Positions 34,253 to 43,894 of a stretch of DNA of 54,694 bases are shown piece after piece; position 1 is the first letter of the stretch, and each line of letters starts with the position of its first letter. This DNA comes from Alphaproteobacteria bacterium bin98 (lineage in GTDB: Bacteria; Pseudomonadota; Alphaproteobacteria; Bin98): positions 1 to 54,694 of the forward strand of contig MPNG01000006.1 of the NCBI GenBank assembly GCA_002238905.1, in the 5' to 3' direction. The translations under genes were made by a program, and so were the position numbers. The notes under the pieces were generated by a model. It was not told where the DNA came from. It ran no database searches and was given only the letters and a program-made list of their open reading frames with translations.

Positions 34253-36799
34253 ATGCAAATTCTAGAAAAATTGACCAATCAATCGAGATCTGTTTTAGAA
34301 GAAGCATGCCGACTGGCTGCTGAGTCAGGGCACTTGTCGAAAGTATCGAGTGTACATATTGGTTTGGCGCTTTTGAAAGCTGAGGTTATAAAACATATTT
34401 TTGATACTGCAAGCCAAGGCGCAAGCGAAAAATTTCAAGAGCATTTACAAAAAGAAATAAGCAAAATAACAAAGGGGACTTCTAGCACACAACCTCAGTT
34501 AACCTCAGATGTTTTCTCTCTTCTCTCTTTGGCGGAAAAAGAAGCACAAGCTTTGGGAGATTCTTTTATAGCGCAAGACGTGCTTCTTGTTGCATTTTGT
34601 GCTTCTCATACTCAAATATTAAAAAGTTATGGTCTCTCACTAGAGCAGTTGCGTAAAATTATTATAGCGTTAAGGCAAGGGCATATGGTTAAAGATGAAA
34701 ACGATGAAAAAGAGCTCGGTGTTTTATCAAAATATGGCGTAGATTTAACGCAAATGGCGCGAGAGGGAAACTTAGATCCCTTGATAGGTCGCGAAGATGA
34801 AATACGACATGCAGCTCAAATATTGTTGAGGAGGACCAAGAACAACCCAATCCTGATTGGAGAGCCTGGAGTAGGAAAAACCGCCATTGCTGAAGGATTG
34901 GCGCAGAGAATTGTATTAAAAGATGTTCCAGAGAGCCTGCAAAACAAATCACTGATCTCTCTTGATATGGGTGCATTGGTTGCTGGTGCAAAATTTAGAG
35001 GGGACTTTGAAAAAAGATTGAAATCTGTTTTGACTGAAGTGCAAAAGAATGATGGGCGTATCATTCTGTTTATTGATGAAATGCATACTCTTGTAGGAGC
35101 CGGAAAAACAGAAGGTGCTATGGATGCAGCCAATCTTCTCAAACCATTGCTGGCGCGTGGTCATTTGCGCATTATTGGTGCTACCACACTCAATGAATAC
35201 AGAGAAAACATAGAAAAAGACGGTGCGTTAACACGGCGCTTTCAGCCTATTTATGTTGCAGAGCCTAGCACAGAGGAAACCATCTCTATTCTGCGTGGTA
35301 TTAAAAACAAATACGAACTGCACCATGGAGTGCGTATAGCGGATAATGCCATTATTGCTGCAGCAACACTAGCAGGGCAATATATTAGTGATAGATTTTT
35401 TCCAGATAAAGCCATTGATCTTCTGGATGAGGCAAGTAGCCGCTTGCGCATGGAGTTAGATTCAAAGCCAGAATCTTTAGACGCGCTAGAAAGGCGTTGC
35501 ATGCAACTAAATATTGAAAAAGAAGCTTTGAAAAAAGAAGAAGACAAATCCAGCCAAGAGCGCTTACAGGCACTTGCAAAAGATTTGGCGTCCTTGGAAG
35601 ATGATGCGAGCGCTTTGCGTTCAGAATGGAAAAAAAAGCGCGCCAAAAATGCAGAATATGCCCATTTACGTGAAGATTTGGCTGCAAAAAAGCAAGAACT
35701 GCTTTCTGCTGAGAGAAAAGGAGATTTTTCACTTGCCAGTGAACTGAAATATGGGATTATTCCTAATATTGAAAAAGCGATACAAGAACAAACTCCTGCA
35801 CAACATGACCGACCTGAGCTGGTTACACGTGATCACATTGCTCATGTGCTGGCAAAGTGGACTGGCATTCCTGTAGGGCGAATGCTAAACAATCAAAAAG
35901 AAAAAGCTTTGAATGCAGAAAGCGCCTTGAAAAAACGCGTTATCGGTCAAAGATATGCGGTTACCGTTATGAGTCACTGTCTGCAAAGGCTTTACGCTGG
36001 ACTCAAAGACCCCAATCGGCCGATTGGTTCTTATCTTTTTTTGGGTCCAACGGGTGTAGGAAAAACAGAGATGGCGAAAGCTGTTGCAGAATTTCTTTTT
36101 AACAGCGAGAAATCAATGTTACGTCTCGATATGTCTGAATATATGGAAAAACATGCAGCAGCACAGTTAGTAGGGGCTCCTCCAGGTTATGTGGGATATG
36201 AAGAAGGCGGAAAACTAACAGAATCTGTTCGTAGGCGTCCTTATCAGCTGATCCTGTTAGACGAAATTGAAAAAGCACACCCCGATGTCTTTAATATATT
36301 TTTACAGGTTTTTGATGAAGGGCATTTAACAGACTCGCGAGGACGTGTAGTAGATTTTAGAAATACGGTTGTTTTGATGACATCCAATCTTGGTGCTGAT
36401 TTAATGCAAGGTTCGTATGATGCGCAAGATGTCTTGTTTCATGAAAAAGCTATGCGAGAAGTGGGCAAGTTTTTAAAGCCAGAGTTTATTAATAGATTAG
36501 ATGATATTATTATTTTTAATAAATTGGCGTTTGCAGATATGGAAAAAATTATTGACCATCAGATTGCGTACTTGGAAGCAATGCTGAAAAAAATGCACCT
36601 TGAAATTTTCTTGGATAAAAAGGCTAAAGACTTTCTTGCAACAAAAGGATTTAGTTCTGTATATGGCGCAAGGCCATTGAAAAGAGCCATTCGTGATTAT
36701 ATCCATAATCCTTTGTCAGAAAAAATATTAAATGGAGAAATCAGTGAAGAGTCTTCTGTGCATATAAGCTCAAACGGTTCAGAGATTATTATTTCTTAG
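34253..36799 (+). CDS. clpB: ATP-dependent disaggregase ClpB
   Basis: ClpB rescues aggregated protein together with DnaK. The 848-residue protein has the N-terminal repeat domain, AAA domain 1 with GEPGVGKT (203-210), a coiled-coil middle domain (about 400-520), and AAA domain 2 with GPTGVGKT (near 598). GYVGYEEGG marks the second pore loop. No ClpP-binding IGF loop is seen, consistent with ClpB and not ClpA. A GGGGAT precedes the ATG. No heat-shock promoter is evident. The end overlaps convergent trmD by 11 bases. Confidence 0.97.
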   Translation: MQILEKLTNQSRSVLEEACRLAAESGHLSKVSSVHIGLALLKAEVIKHIFDTASQGASEKFQEHLQKEISKITKGTSSTQPQLTSDVFSLLSLAEKEAQALGDSFIAQDVLLVAFCASHTQILKSYGLSLEQLRKIIIALRQGHMVKDENDEKELGVLSKYGVDLTQMAREGNLDPLIGREDEIRHAAQILLRRTKNNPILIGEPGVGKTAIAEGLAQRIVLKDVPESLQNKSLISLDMGALVAGAKFRGDFEKRLKSVLTEVQKNDGRIILFIDEMHTLVGAGKTEGAMDAANLLKPLLARGHLRIIGATTLNEYRENIEKDGALTRRFQPIYVAEPSTEETISILRGIKNKYELHHGVRIADNAIIAAATLAGQYISDRFFPDKAIDLLDEASSRLRMELDSKPESLDALERRCMQLNIEKEALKKEEDKSSQERLQALAKDLASLEDDASALRSEWKKKRAKNAEYAHLREDLAAKKQELLSAERKGDFSLASELKYGIIPNIEKAIQEQTPAQHDRPELVTRDHIAHVLAKWTGIPVGRMLNNQKEKALNAESALKKRVIGQRYAVTVMSHCLQRLYAGLKDPNRPIGSYLFLGPTGVGKTEMAKAVAEFLFNSEKSMLRLDMSEYMEKHAAAQLVGAPPGYVGYEEGGKLTESVRRRPYQLILLDEIEKAHPDVFNIFLQVFDEGHLTDSRGRVVDFRNTVVLMTSNLGADLMQGSYDAQDVLFHEKAMREVGKFLKPEFINRLDDIIIFNKLAFADMEKIIDHQIAYLEAMLKKMHLEIFLDKKAKDFLATKGFSSVYGARPLKRAIRDYIHNPLSEKILNGEISEESSVHISSNGSEIIIS

Positions 36800-37493
36800 A
36801 TTTGTTTTCTTGAAGTTTATCCCAGAGATCCGGTCGTATTTTTTTTGTGCGGTCGTACATCCTTTGATCGCGCCATTGTTGAATTTTTGCGTGATGTCCT
36901 GAAGTTAATATTTCTGGAACAGAATGACCCCTCCATATCGTTGGTCTTGTATAATGCTCATGCTCGAGTAAGTAGGGGTGCGAAAAACTTTCTGACAGAA
37001 CAGATTCAATCGTCCCTAATACGCCAGGTATTAGCCTAACACACGCTTCAATAATAGTCATAGCAGGTAATTCTCCTCCTGCTAATACAAAATCACCAAT
37101 GCTGATGTGGTGAAGTTCGTACTCGTTTTCTAAACGTGCATCTACTCCTTCATAGCGGCCGCATAAAAATGTCACATTGTTATGCTTTAATAGATCTTGT
37201 GCTAACTTTTGTGTAAACGGCTTTCCAGATGGTGTTAAAGAAATAATAGGGCCTTCTATCTTTAAAGCGTCAAATGCACGTGCTACAACATCAGGTTTCA
37301 TAACCATGCCAGGCCCACCACCATACGGAATATCATCCACTGAATAGTGTGGTGGGTCTGCATAATCACGCAAATTATAGGCTGAACAAGACCATAGCTT
37401 TGCTGTCAACGCTTTGCCTAGAAGAGAGATGCCCAAAGGTCCAGGAAAAAGATCTGGAAATAAGGTCAGAACATGTGCATGCCATTTTGGCAA
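36789..37493 (-). CDS. trmD: tRNA (guanine-N1)-methyltransferase
   Basis: TrmD methylates G37 next to the anticodon and prevents frameshifting. The 234-residue SPOUT enzyme shows DDIPYGGGPGMVMKPDV, CGRYEGVDARL and SIGDFVLAGGELPAM, which form the knotted SAM site. It follows rpsP after seven bases on the minus strand. The gene rimM, normally between rpsP and trmD, is absent here. Confidence 0.97.
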   Translation of the reverse strand: MPKWHAHVLTLFPDLFPGPLGISLLGKALTAKLWSCSAYNLRDYADPPHYSVDDIPYGGGPGMVMKPDVVARAFDALKIEGPIISLTPSGKPFTQKLAQDLLKHNNVTFLCGRYEGVDARLENEYELHHISIGDFVLAGGELPAMTIIEACVRLIPGVLGTIESVLSESFSHPYLLEHEHYTRPTIWRGHSVPEILTSGHHAKIQQWRDQRMYDRTKKIRPDLWDKLQENKSKK

Positions 37494-37500
37494 AAATCAC

Positions 37501-37887
37501 CTACTCTTTTGCGGCATCAGATGGTGCATCCGCTGCTTTTTTAGCATCTTCCGCTATCTTCTTTTTTTCTTCAGCGCGTTGCTGTGCTTTTGCTTTTGGC
37601 AAATGTTTTTTGCTTGGCGTTGGCGTTTTTGGTTTGTCCATCAAACCTTGTGTGTGTAGCAACCGCGCGACTCTGTCAGTAGGTTGAGCTCCTTGGCTAA
37701 GCCAGTACTCTGCCCGTTCTTTTTTGAGAACAAAACGATTTTCATCGGTTTTTGCCAAAAGTGGGTAATAATTTCCTATTTTTTCAATATAACGCCCATC
37801 ACGTGGAAAGCGACTGTCCGCCGCTACAAGTCCGTAAATAGGTTTCTTTTTTGCGCCCATTCTGCGCAGTCTTAAATGTACAGCCAT
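37501..37887 (-). CDS. rpsP: 30S ribosomal protein S16 with Lys/Ala-rich tail
   Basis: The S16 core (MAVHLRLRRMGAKKKPIYGL to QPTDRVARLLHTQG) is followed by about 45 extra residues rich in Lys, Ala, Glu and Pro. Similar tails occur in some alphaproteobacterial S16 proteins. It lies between ffh and trmD on the minus strand. Confidence 0.96.
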   Translation of the reverse strand: MAVHLRLRRMGAKKKPIYGLVAADSRFPRDGRYIEKIGNYYPLLAKTDENRFVLKKERAEYWLSQGAQPTDRVARLLHTQGLMDKPKTPTPSKKHLPKAKAQQRAEEKKKIAEDAKKAADAPSDAAKE

Positions 37888-37898
37888 AATTTATCCTT

Positions 37899-39200
37899 TT
37901 ATCTCCTGGTTTTTTTGATGGATTGTTTGCCCATTCTCTTCATCATTGTGCGCATAGTTTTGAGTTGTTTCACCATTTGGTTAACTTCCTGAATGGTGAC
38001 TCCTGCACCGGATACTATACGCTTTTTACGTGACGAATTCAAGGGAGCACGCTCTAATCGTTCCTGAGGCGTCATAGACAAAATAATCGCCATTTGGCGT
38101 TTTATCTTTTTTTCGTTCTCATCCACATCAGGAAGCTGAGCGCCTGAAAAGCTTTTCGGCAAAAATTGCATAATTTTTTTTACACCACCTAATTTTGTAA
38201 TCTTTTTCATTTGTTTCAAAAGATCATTGTAATTAAAGCTTTTGGAAGAAGAAAAGTCAAATTCATCTTCATCTTTTTCTTCTTGTGTAATTTTCTCTAC
38301 AAGCGCAAGGGTATCGCCCATTCCTAATATGCGACGCGCAATGCGATCAGGGTTGAAGGTCTCAAAGGCATCAATCTTTTCACCTACACCAAGAAATTGA
38401 ATGGGGACACCTGTTACTGCGCGCATAGAAAGTGCGGCGCCACCTCGCGCATCACCATCGACACGCGTTAAAAGCAAACCCGTTAATGGCACAGCTTTAT
38501 GAAAGGCGGATGCTATTGTGACAGATTCTTGACCAAGCATGGCATCCGCTACGAGAATGTTGGTGCGGCTCTTTGATATTTTGTGCACCAGCGCAAGCTC
38601 TTCCATCATTTTTGTGTCAATGTGTGTCCGACCAGCTGTGTCCACCAATAAAACGTCATAAAGTCCCTGTTTTGCTACCTGAAACGCCTCTTGAAAAATC
38701 TTTTCAACATCGCTTTGTTCAGAGTGGACTACATCTACGCTAATTTGCTCACCAAGAATTTTTAATTGCTCGCGTGCTGCCGGTCGATAAACATCTAAAG
38801 AAACCAGCAACACCTTCTTCTTCATTGTTGTGGTTAGATAAGCCGCTAGTTTTGCAGTGCTTGTTGTTTTACCAACACCTTGCAGCCCCACCAGTGTGAT
38901 GACATTTAAATTGTCACTAATGTTGAGAGGCTCGGCCTCACCTAAGGTTTTTTTGATTTCTGCAAAAACGCTTTGAATAATAGATTGAAAGGCTGTAAGT
39001 GATGTTTTGTATTCAGACGTAGATAAAGATTCTTTAATTCGGCCGATAAAATCATCTGTTACCGAAAGTGCAACATCCGCTTCCAGAAATGCTAGACGTA
39101 TATCTTTTAACGCCTTGTCTAAATCTTTTTCTTTGAGAACGGCGGTGTCTTGCCAACCACTTGCTAATTTACGTAACTTTTCACCAAGGTTGGAAAACAT
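37899..39200 (-). CDS. ffh: Signal recognition particle protein Ffh
   Basis: Ffh with 4.5S RNA brings inner-membrane proteins to the translocon. The 433-residue protein has the N-domain, the G-domain P-loop GLQGVGKTT (about 108-116), DTAGRTHID, and a Met-rich C-terminal M-domain ending with MRTMMKRMGKQSIKKTRR. It starts two bases after the stop of the small CDGSH gene, so the two are cotranscribed. Confidence 0.97.
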   Translation of the reverse strand: MFSNLGEKLRKLASGWQDTAVLKEKDLDKALKDIRLAFLEADVALSVTDDFIGRIKESLSTSEYKTSLTAFQSIIQSVFAEIKKTLGEAEPLNISDNLNVITLVGLQGVGKTTSTAKLAAYLTTTMKKKVLLVSLDVYRPAAREQLKILGEQISVDVVHSEQSDVEKIFQEAFQVAKQGLYDVLLVDTAGRTHIDTKMMEELALVHKISKSRTNILVADAMLGQESVTIASAFHKAVPLTGLLLTRVDGDARGGAALSMRAVTGVPIQFLGVGEKIDAFETFNPDRIARRILGMGDTLALVEKITQEEKDEDEFDFSSSKSFNYNDLLKQMKKITKLGGVKKIMQFLPKSFSGAQLPDVDENEKKIKRQMAIILSMTPQERLERAPLNSSRKKRIVSGAGVTIQEVNQMVKQLKTMRTMMKRMGKQSIKKTRR

Positions 39201-39202
39201 AA

Positions 39203-39406
39203 TTAATCGCTACTTTTTAGAATCTCTTCAACAGACAAAAGCGAGTTTTCTTTTGCTTCAAAACATAAAGGTCTTATGCCAGAGCCTTTGTGTTTTCCAT
39301 CGCAAAGAGGCATCTTGGCAGATAGACCGCATCGGCATATGAAATACCGTTCGCCCTTTATCGCATTGAGTGTTGCGCTTTGATTTGACTCGCTCATCAT
39401 AACCAT
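39203..39406 (-). CDS. Small CDGSH iron-sulfur protein
   Basis: The 67-residue protein has the CDGSH motif with ligands Cys24, Cys26, Cys35 and His39 (CRCGLSAKMPLCDGKH), which binds a labile [2Fe-2S] cluster in mitoNEET-like proteins. AAAGGAG lies seven bases before the ATG. It is the first gene of the ffh-rpsP-trmD operon. A role in cluster storage or redox sensing is plausible for the family but untested here. Confidence 0.88.
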   Translation of the reverse strand: MVMMSESNQSATLNAIKGERYFICRCGLSAKMPLCDGKHKGSGIRPLCFEAKENSLLSVEEILKSSD

Positions 39407-39466
39407 TATACTCCTTTCCCGGATGACTGGCTAGATTAAGTCCAAATAAAATATGAGATTTTGCTT

Positions 39467-39494
39467 TTGAAGAGCGTCTGCTTTGTGCTATACT
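39467..39494 (+). promoter_or_regulatory. Promoter of the rplS-bolA-grxD-lysS operon
   Basis: TTGAAG (39467-39472), a 16-base spacer and TATACT (39489-39494) with TG one base before the -10 form a good promoter 57 bases upstream of rplS. The 5' leader holds a small GGTGT/ACACC hairpin. Confidence 0.7.
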
Positions 39495-39550
39495 TTATGA
39501 GTGGTGTTAATGACACCTGCTTTAAAGAGTTTTTAGAAGGATTTTAGATT

Positions 39551-40009
39551 ATGACGATTTTGAATGAACTAAGCCAAGAGTTGACCCAGAATGTGTCTAT
39601 CCCTGAGTTTTCGCCTGGAGATAGATTGCGAGTTATGATCCGTGTTAAGGAGGGCAGCAGAGAGCGTGAGCAGGCGTATGTAGGCGTTTGTATTGCTAGG
39701 CACAATGCTGGCATTAATTCTTCTTTTACCGTAAGGAAAATTTCCTTTGGTGAGGGTGTTGAAAAAGTTTTTCCTCTTTATTCTCCTAAAATTCGTATTT
39801 TTGTTGAGCGATATGGTCGTGTGCGTCGAGCAAAACTTTATTACTTGCGTGCATTGTCCGGTAAGAAAGCTCGTATTGCTGAAGATTTCAACGCATCTCG
39901 CCGAGCTGCCGCTATACAAGCTGAGGCAAAAGAGGCTTCTGTAAAGGCAGCCCCTGCACCAGAAGAAACCGCAAATAAAGCCAAAGATGCAGCCACCGAA
40001 AACGCATGA
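39551..40009 (+). CDS. rplS: 50S ribosomal protein L19 with Ala-rich tail
   Basis: L19 sits at the subunit interface. The core spans about 115 residues ([49 protein letters not shown]). It is followed by about 37 residues rich in Ala, Lys and Glu, like the tail on S16. It is transcribed away from trmD-rpsP, although these genes normally share an operon. The end overlaps bolA by 23 bases. Confidence 0.96.
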   Translation: MTILNELSQELTQNVSIPEFSPGDRLRVMIRVKEGSREREQAYVGVCIARHNAGINSSFTVRKISFGEGVEKVFPLYSPKIRIFVERYGRVRRAKLYYLRALSGKKARIAEDFNASRRAAAIQAEAKEASVKAAPAPEETANKAKDAATENA

Positions 40010-40238
40010 TCCACTCGCTGAAGCGATGATTCATATTTTAGAAACGAATTTTCCTGATGCAGAGATTGATTTGTCTTCTCGAGATAACGATGGTGTGCAC
40101 TATTCGCTTGTTTTGCATACAAACGCATTTGAAGGCAAAACTCTCTTAGCTCAACAGCGCTGGGTATGTGAGCTCTTAAAAGAGTATGTAGGACTATCTG
40201 TTCATGCTCTTTCTATGACTACGGGGACTTTGAAATGA
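39987..40238 (+). CDS. BolA family protein
   Basis: The 83-residue protein has the BolA fold pattern: an N-terminal helix ([20 protein letters not shown]), the central [21 protein letters not shown] with conserved His and Phe-Glu-Gly-Lys, and a C-terminal [10 protein letters not shown]. BolA proteins bind [2Fe-2S] clusters with monothiol glutaredoxins. The next gene encodes that partner, overlapping as ATGA. The start at 39987 lies inside rplS; ATG 40026 would also keep the domain. Confidence 0.9.
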   Translation: MQPPKTHDPLAEAMIHILETNFPDAEIDLSSRDNDGVHYSLVLHTNAFEGKTLLAQQRWVCELLKEYVGLSVHALSMTTGTLK

Positions 40239-40546
40239 CTGAAAAAATACAATCTTTGTTATTAGAAAATACAGTTGTTCTTTTTATGAAAGGCACGCCG
40301 CATCAACCTTATTGTGGATTTTCTCAAACCGCAGTAACCATTCTGAACGCTTTAAACATTCCCTTTCAAGGAGTGAATATTCTAGAAGATGAAACTTTGC
40401 GTGCAGATATTAAAAAATTTGCAGATTGGCCTACATTTCCAATGCTTTTTCTGAATAAAGAGCTGGTGGGTGGTTGTGATATTATGGTGCAAATGTATCA
40501 AAATGGTGACTTGAAATCTCTTTTTGAAAAGCACGAGATTATATAA
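40235..40546 (+). CDS. grxD: Monothiol glutaredoxin (Grx4 type)
   Basis: The 103-residue protein has the CGFS active site (Cys27 to Ser30) of monothiol glutaredoxins that bind and transfer [2Fe-2S] clusters. FADWPTFPMLFLNKELVGGCDI carries the glutathione-binding WPTxP-type and GGCD elements. It is coupled to bolA upstream and overlaps the lysS start by one base, so the three are probably translated from one message. Confidence 0.95.
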   Translation: MTEKIQSLLLENTVVLFMKGTPHQPYCGFSQTAVTILNALNIPFQGVNILEDETLRADIKKFADWPTFPMLFLNKELVGGCDIMVQMYQNGDLKSLFEKHEII

Positions 40547-41991
40547 TGTCAGATAATCATTTAAAAAAACAAAGAATTGCAAAAATTCAGTCACTCAAAG
40601 AAATGGGCATCGATCCCTTTGCGAATGCGTTTCAGCGATCCGCTACCTTTGAAGAGCTTCAAACAAAACATAAAATTTTACCCGCAGGAGAGTCTTCTGA
40701 AGGAGAGGTGCGCATAGCGGGGCGTATTCGAGCTATTCGCAACAGTTATATGTTTATAGTCTTGCAAGATCACACAGCCTCTATACAAGTATTTTGTTCT
40801 AAAGAAATGCAAGAGAAGCTTAAAGATTTCTTACCACTCTTGGATGTGGGAGATATTCTTGGTGTTTTTGGTAATATTAGACGTACTCCAAGAGGTGAGC
40901 TGACAGTTGATGCGTCTGCCTTTCAAATACTAACAAAATCCTTAGCAACTTTGCCAGAAAAATACCATGGTTTGGAAGACGTAGAAACACGCTATCGTAA
41001 ACGTTATCTTGATTTGATTATGAACGATGAAGCAAAAAAGCGTTTTTTGGTACGCTCTCGCTGTATTCAGGCGATACGTTCGTGGCTCCTTGAGAAAGAT
41101 TTTTTAGAAGTTGAAACCCCTATGCTACACACGCTTGCAGGCGGTGCTGTTGCGAAGCCTTTTGTGACGCACCACAATACTTTAGACTGTAATCTTTATT
41201 TGCGGATTGCACCAGAACTTTATCTGAAAAAGCTTATTATTGGTGGGCTTTCAGACAAAGTGTTTGAGATGAATAGGTGTTTTCGTAATGAAGGCGTCTC
41301 TTCGCGCCACAACCCAGAGTTTACCACTATTGAGCTTTATCAAGCTTATGCAAACTACCATGACATTATGGATTTAACAGAAAATATGATGTCAGATGTT
41401 GTGCAAAAGGTGTGTGGACAAAAAGAAATCACTTATCAAGGGCAAAAGATAAGTTTTTCTTCTCCTTGGAAGCGGATTTCTATGTTGGATTCCATTCAAG
41501 AAGTAACAGGCATTAATTTTGAAGATCACATGGACTTGCAAGAAGCGCATTCTGCGGCAAAATCTCTTGGTGTGAACTCTCTAGCATCAGAGTGGGGGAA
41601 GGTTGTTGCAGATGTTTTTGACTCTGTTGTAGAGCACACTTTGATACAACCTACCCATATCACTGATCTTCCTGTAGCTGTTTCGCCTCTTTCAAAAAAA
41701 CACCCAGAAGCACCGCATTTGACGGAGAGATTTGAAACTTTTATGGCAGGATTTGAAGTTGCAAACGCTTTTTCTGAGCTTTCTGACCCCATTGATCAAC
41801 TTGAGCGTTTTCAAAAAAAATCTGATGGTGATGACCATTTGCCAGACTTGGACTTTGTGGAGGCATTAGAGTATGGCATGCCGCCAACCGGAGGCATGGG
41901 GTTGGGCATTGATCGTTTTGTGATGCTGCTATCAGATGCGCCTAGCATTCGAGATGTCATAGCTTTTCCTACTCTGAAGCCGATCAAGTAG
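40546..41991 (+). CDS. lysS: Lysyl-tRNA synthetase, class II
   Basis: The 481-residue class II enzyme has the N-terminal OB-fold (VRIAGRIRAIRNSYMFIVLQD), motif 2 with FEMNRCFRNEGVSSRHNPEF and motif 3 with GLGIDRFVML. It ends TLKPIK. Many Rickettsiales use a class I LysRS, so the class II form argues against core Rickettsia. It starts on the grxD stop codon. Confidence 0.96.
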   Translation: MSDNHLKKQRIAKIQSLKEMGIDPFANAFQRSATFEELQTKHKILPAGESSEGEVRIAGRIRAIRNSYMFIVLQDHTASIQVFCSKEMQEKLKDFLPLLDVGDILGVFGNIRRTPRGELTVDASAFQILTKSLATLPEKYHGLEDVETRYRKRYLDLIMNDEAKKRFLVRSRCIQAIRSWLLEKDFLEVETPMLHTLAGGAVAKPFVTHHNTLDCNLYLRIAPELYLKKLIIGGLSDKVFEMNRCFRNEGVSSRHNPEFTTIELYQAYANYHDIMDLTENMMSDVVQKVCGQKEITYQGQKISFSSPWKRISMLDSIQEVTGINFEDHMDLQEAHSAAKSLGVNSLASEWGKVVADVFDSVVEHTLIQPTHITDLPVAVSPLSKKHPEAPHLTERFETFMAGFEVANAFSELSDPIDQLERFQKKSDGDDHLPDLDFVEALEYGMPPTGGMGLGIDRFVMLLSDAPSIRDVIAFPTLKPIK

Positions 41992-42138
41992 TGTGCTTAT
42001 TTTTGCCCGCATATCATTGACACTCATGCACATTCAAGTTTTGTGTGCAAAATATTTTGAGAAAAAAGAGTGTTGCTCATCTCAAGCTCTTACATTCTTT
42101 ATTCTTTTGTACTAACATTAAATAGACAAGGGGTGCAA

Positions 42139-42780
42139 ATGGAAACGTTTAGGGGAGTCATTTATCTTATTCTTTTTTTGGCAATCTTGCCTCAAAAGGA
42201 TCTGTGCGCTAACATATCTCAGCGTATTTCTCCAAAAGAAGCTTTTGTGTTTGTTGTGATGCACAGCGAAAGTCCAGAGTCTTTGGGTTTGCTGAAGGCT
42301 TTTTTAACAGATGGACAATTTTTAAAAAAAGATATGGTTATACGTAGCGGTAGTAAGATTCCTTCACAACACGAAGTGGAAACAGAGCTTACAGAAGATG
42401 CAAAAAGAGCCTTTAAAAAAGAAAGCATGACTTACCAAAACACTAAACGTATACGTACCGCACTCATAGAGTCTTGGTGTCTAGCATTTTTTCGCAAAAT
42501 AAAAAATCCTAAGTGTTCACAAAAATTACCTATAAAAGCGATTTTAAAGAAAGTGCTTATTTTTAACAAACCAATTCGAGCTGATGTGTTGAGTGGTTTT
42601 GATGGCGGAGAAAGCAATGGTTACGCTGCAATGCTTTTGCTTGCTCTTAAACGCGGAAAAGGTGGTAGTCTTGCGTTTGAAATTTTATATATAATTTACC
42701 AATATATGTTGTCCGAGGGTGTTTTGGATGTGGACGCATCTGGAAACTTGATTGTGGAGCCAGTATCAGAAGCATCATAA
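42139..42780 (+). CDS. Exported protein, possible distant core-domain family member
   Basis: The 213-residue product starts at an ATG with AAGGGG upstream; residues 1-22 are a signal peptide ending near DLCA. The second half resembles the core domain of the neighbouring proteins: ALIESWCLAFFRKIKN could match the W-x3-R element, and AAMLLLALKRGK with FEILYIIYQYMLSEG could match the Phe/Tyr element. The similarity is weak and was judged by eye. It opens the exported-protein island and has its own upstream region after lysS. Function is unknown. Confidence 0.7.
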   Translation: METFRGVIYLILFLAILPQKDLCANISQRISPKEAFVFVVMHSESPESLGLLKAFLTDGQFLKKDMVIRSGSKIPSQHEVETELTEDAKRAFKKESMTYQNTKRIRTALIESWCLAFFRKIKNPKCSQKLPIKAILKKVLIFNKPIRADVLSGFDGGESNGYAAMLLLALKRGKGGSLAFEILYIIYQYMLSEGVLDVDASGNLIVEPVSEAS

Positions 42781-42857
42781 ACTTTATGGTTTCACTAGCG
42801 TATGATATGTTGGAGTAGAGTGTGCTTTGCATCACTGTGATGCCTGGGGAGGTTTGT

Positions 42858-43622
42858 ATGTTTAGAAAATTTAATTGTTTGTTCCTTCTGTGTTTTTTAG
42901 GAAGCTTTTTCGCACCGAAAATTTCCGTTGCAAGAGAACTATTAAAAGAGGGGCAGTTGCAAGATCATCTTGAAAGGTATCATTTCGACACGCTTCGTTC
43001 GCGATGGTTTCTTTTGCCAATGCAAAGGTTTTATGATGATCCTACAGGCTTGGATGGTGTCGCTTTTTTGAAAGAAATGGCAAAAGGAAACTTTTCTCGA
43101 GGGATGCAATTTATATCTAGAAAGGTCCGTCTTGATGGCCCCCGATATAATCTGGATCTAAAATCAATATCACAAAAGCATCCTAATCTTCTTAAGGAGA
43201 TGCGCAGATTCCTTGAAAAAAGAGAAAATGCAAAAGAAGGCACTAAAAAAAAAGGCACTAAGGAAGTTATGACTCTCCCTTTATTCAAAGAGTGTTTGAA
43301 AGTTTGGGCGGATGCGCGCACAAAAAAAGGTTGGTTTCAATCTGGGGGTGCATCCCCTATGACATTAGTCAATCTGGCAGTAAAATCGCTTGGAAAAACT
43401 CTGCCTTTTGAGGCGCAGGCAATGCTGCAAGAAAAACTTAAAGACAATGCAGGCTTTAAGGCTTTTCTTGCTATGTGTAAAGCATCGCCAGGAGTATTTG
43501 TTTTGGCAATGAACATTTATGAGCACATGTTGAGCGATAATCCACCACCAAATCCATTAGAAATGGTTAAAGAATTTAGAATGGAATTTAAAGAGTATAA
43601 CCCGCTTCCTACTAAGGCGTGA
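42858..43622 (+). CDS. Exported core-domain protein
   Basis: The 254-residue product starts at an ATG preceded by GGGGAGG. The signal peptide is MFRKFNCLFLLCFLGSFF. Residues about 30-138 are a basic, helical region unique to this member. Residues about 141-229 are the shared core: FKECLKVWADARTKKGW, SPMTLV, LPFEA, FKAFLAMCKASPGVFVLAMN and IYEHML. The next gene begins with the same leader and upstream sequence, showing local duplication. It may be a secreted effector, but only export and family membership can be read from the sequence. Confidence 0.8.
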   Translation: MFRKFNCLFLLCFLGSFFAPKISVARELLKEGQLQDHLERYHFDTLRSRWFLLPMQRFYDDPTGLDGVAFLKEMAKGNFSRGMQFISRKVRLDGPRYNLDLKSISQKHPNLLKEMRRFLEKRENAKEGTKKKGTKEVMTLPLFKECLKVWADARTKKGWFQSGGASPMTLVNLAVKSLGKTLPFEAQAMLQEKLKDNAGFKAFLAMCKASPGVFVLAMNIYEHMLSDNPPPNPLEMVKEFRMEFKEYNPLPTKA

Positions 43623-43696
43623 TTAACACTTTGTTATGATATGCTGGAATAGAGGTTGAGTGCTCAGCGACTGTGTTGTTTCTCACCTGGGGGGTC

Positions 43697-43894
43697 ATGT
43701 TTAGAAAATTTAATCGTTTGTTGTTCCTATGTTTTTTCGGAAGCTTTTTTATATCACAAAATGCCGTTTCAAAAACAACATTGACAAAGCAGCAGCTGAA
43801 AGCGCATATTGAAGCGCATAAGTTCCATTTTGATGTCATTAATATTATTATTTTTAATCTGTGTGCATGCTTATGGAGCAGCGTCTCTTGGTGA
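43697..43894 (+). pseudogene. Truncated duplicate of the exported core-domain protein
   Basis: The frame begins like its upstream neighbour (MFRKFNRLLFLCFFGSFF) with GGGGGG before the ATG, and about 40 residues match. It then breaks off after KFHFD and ends at 65 residues without a core domain. The break coincides with the start of a different signal-peptide gene in another frame. It is probably the relic of a duplication cut by insertion or deletion. A small exported peptide could still be made. Confidence 0.65.
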
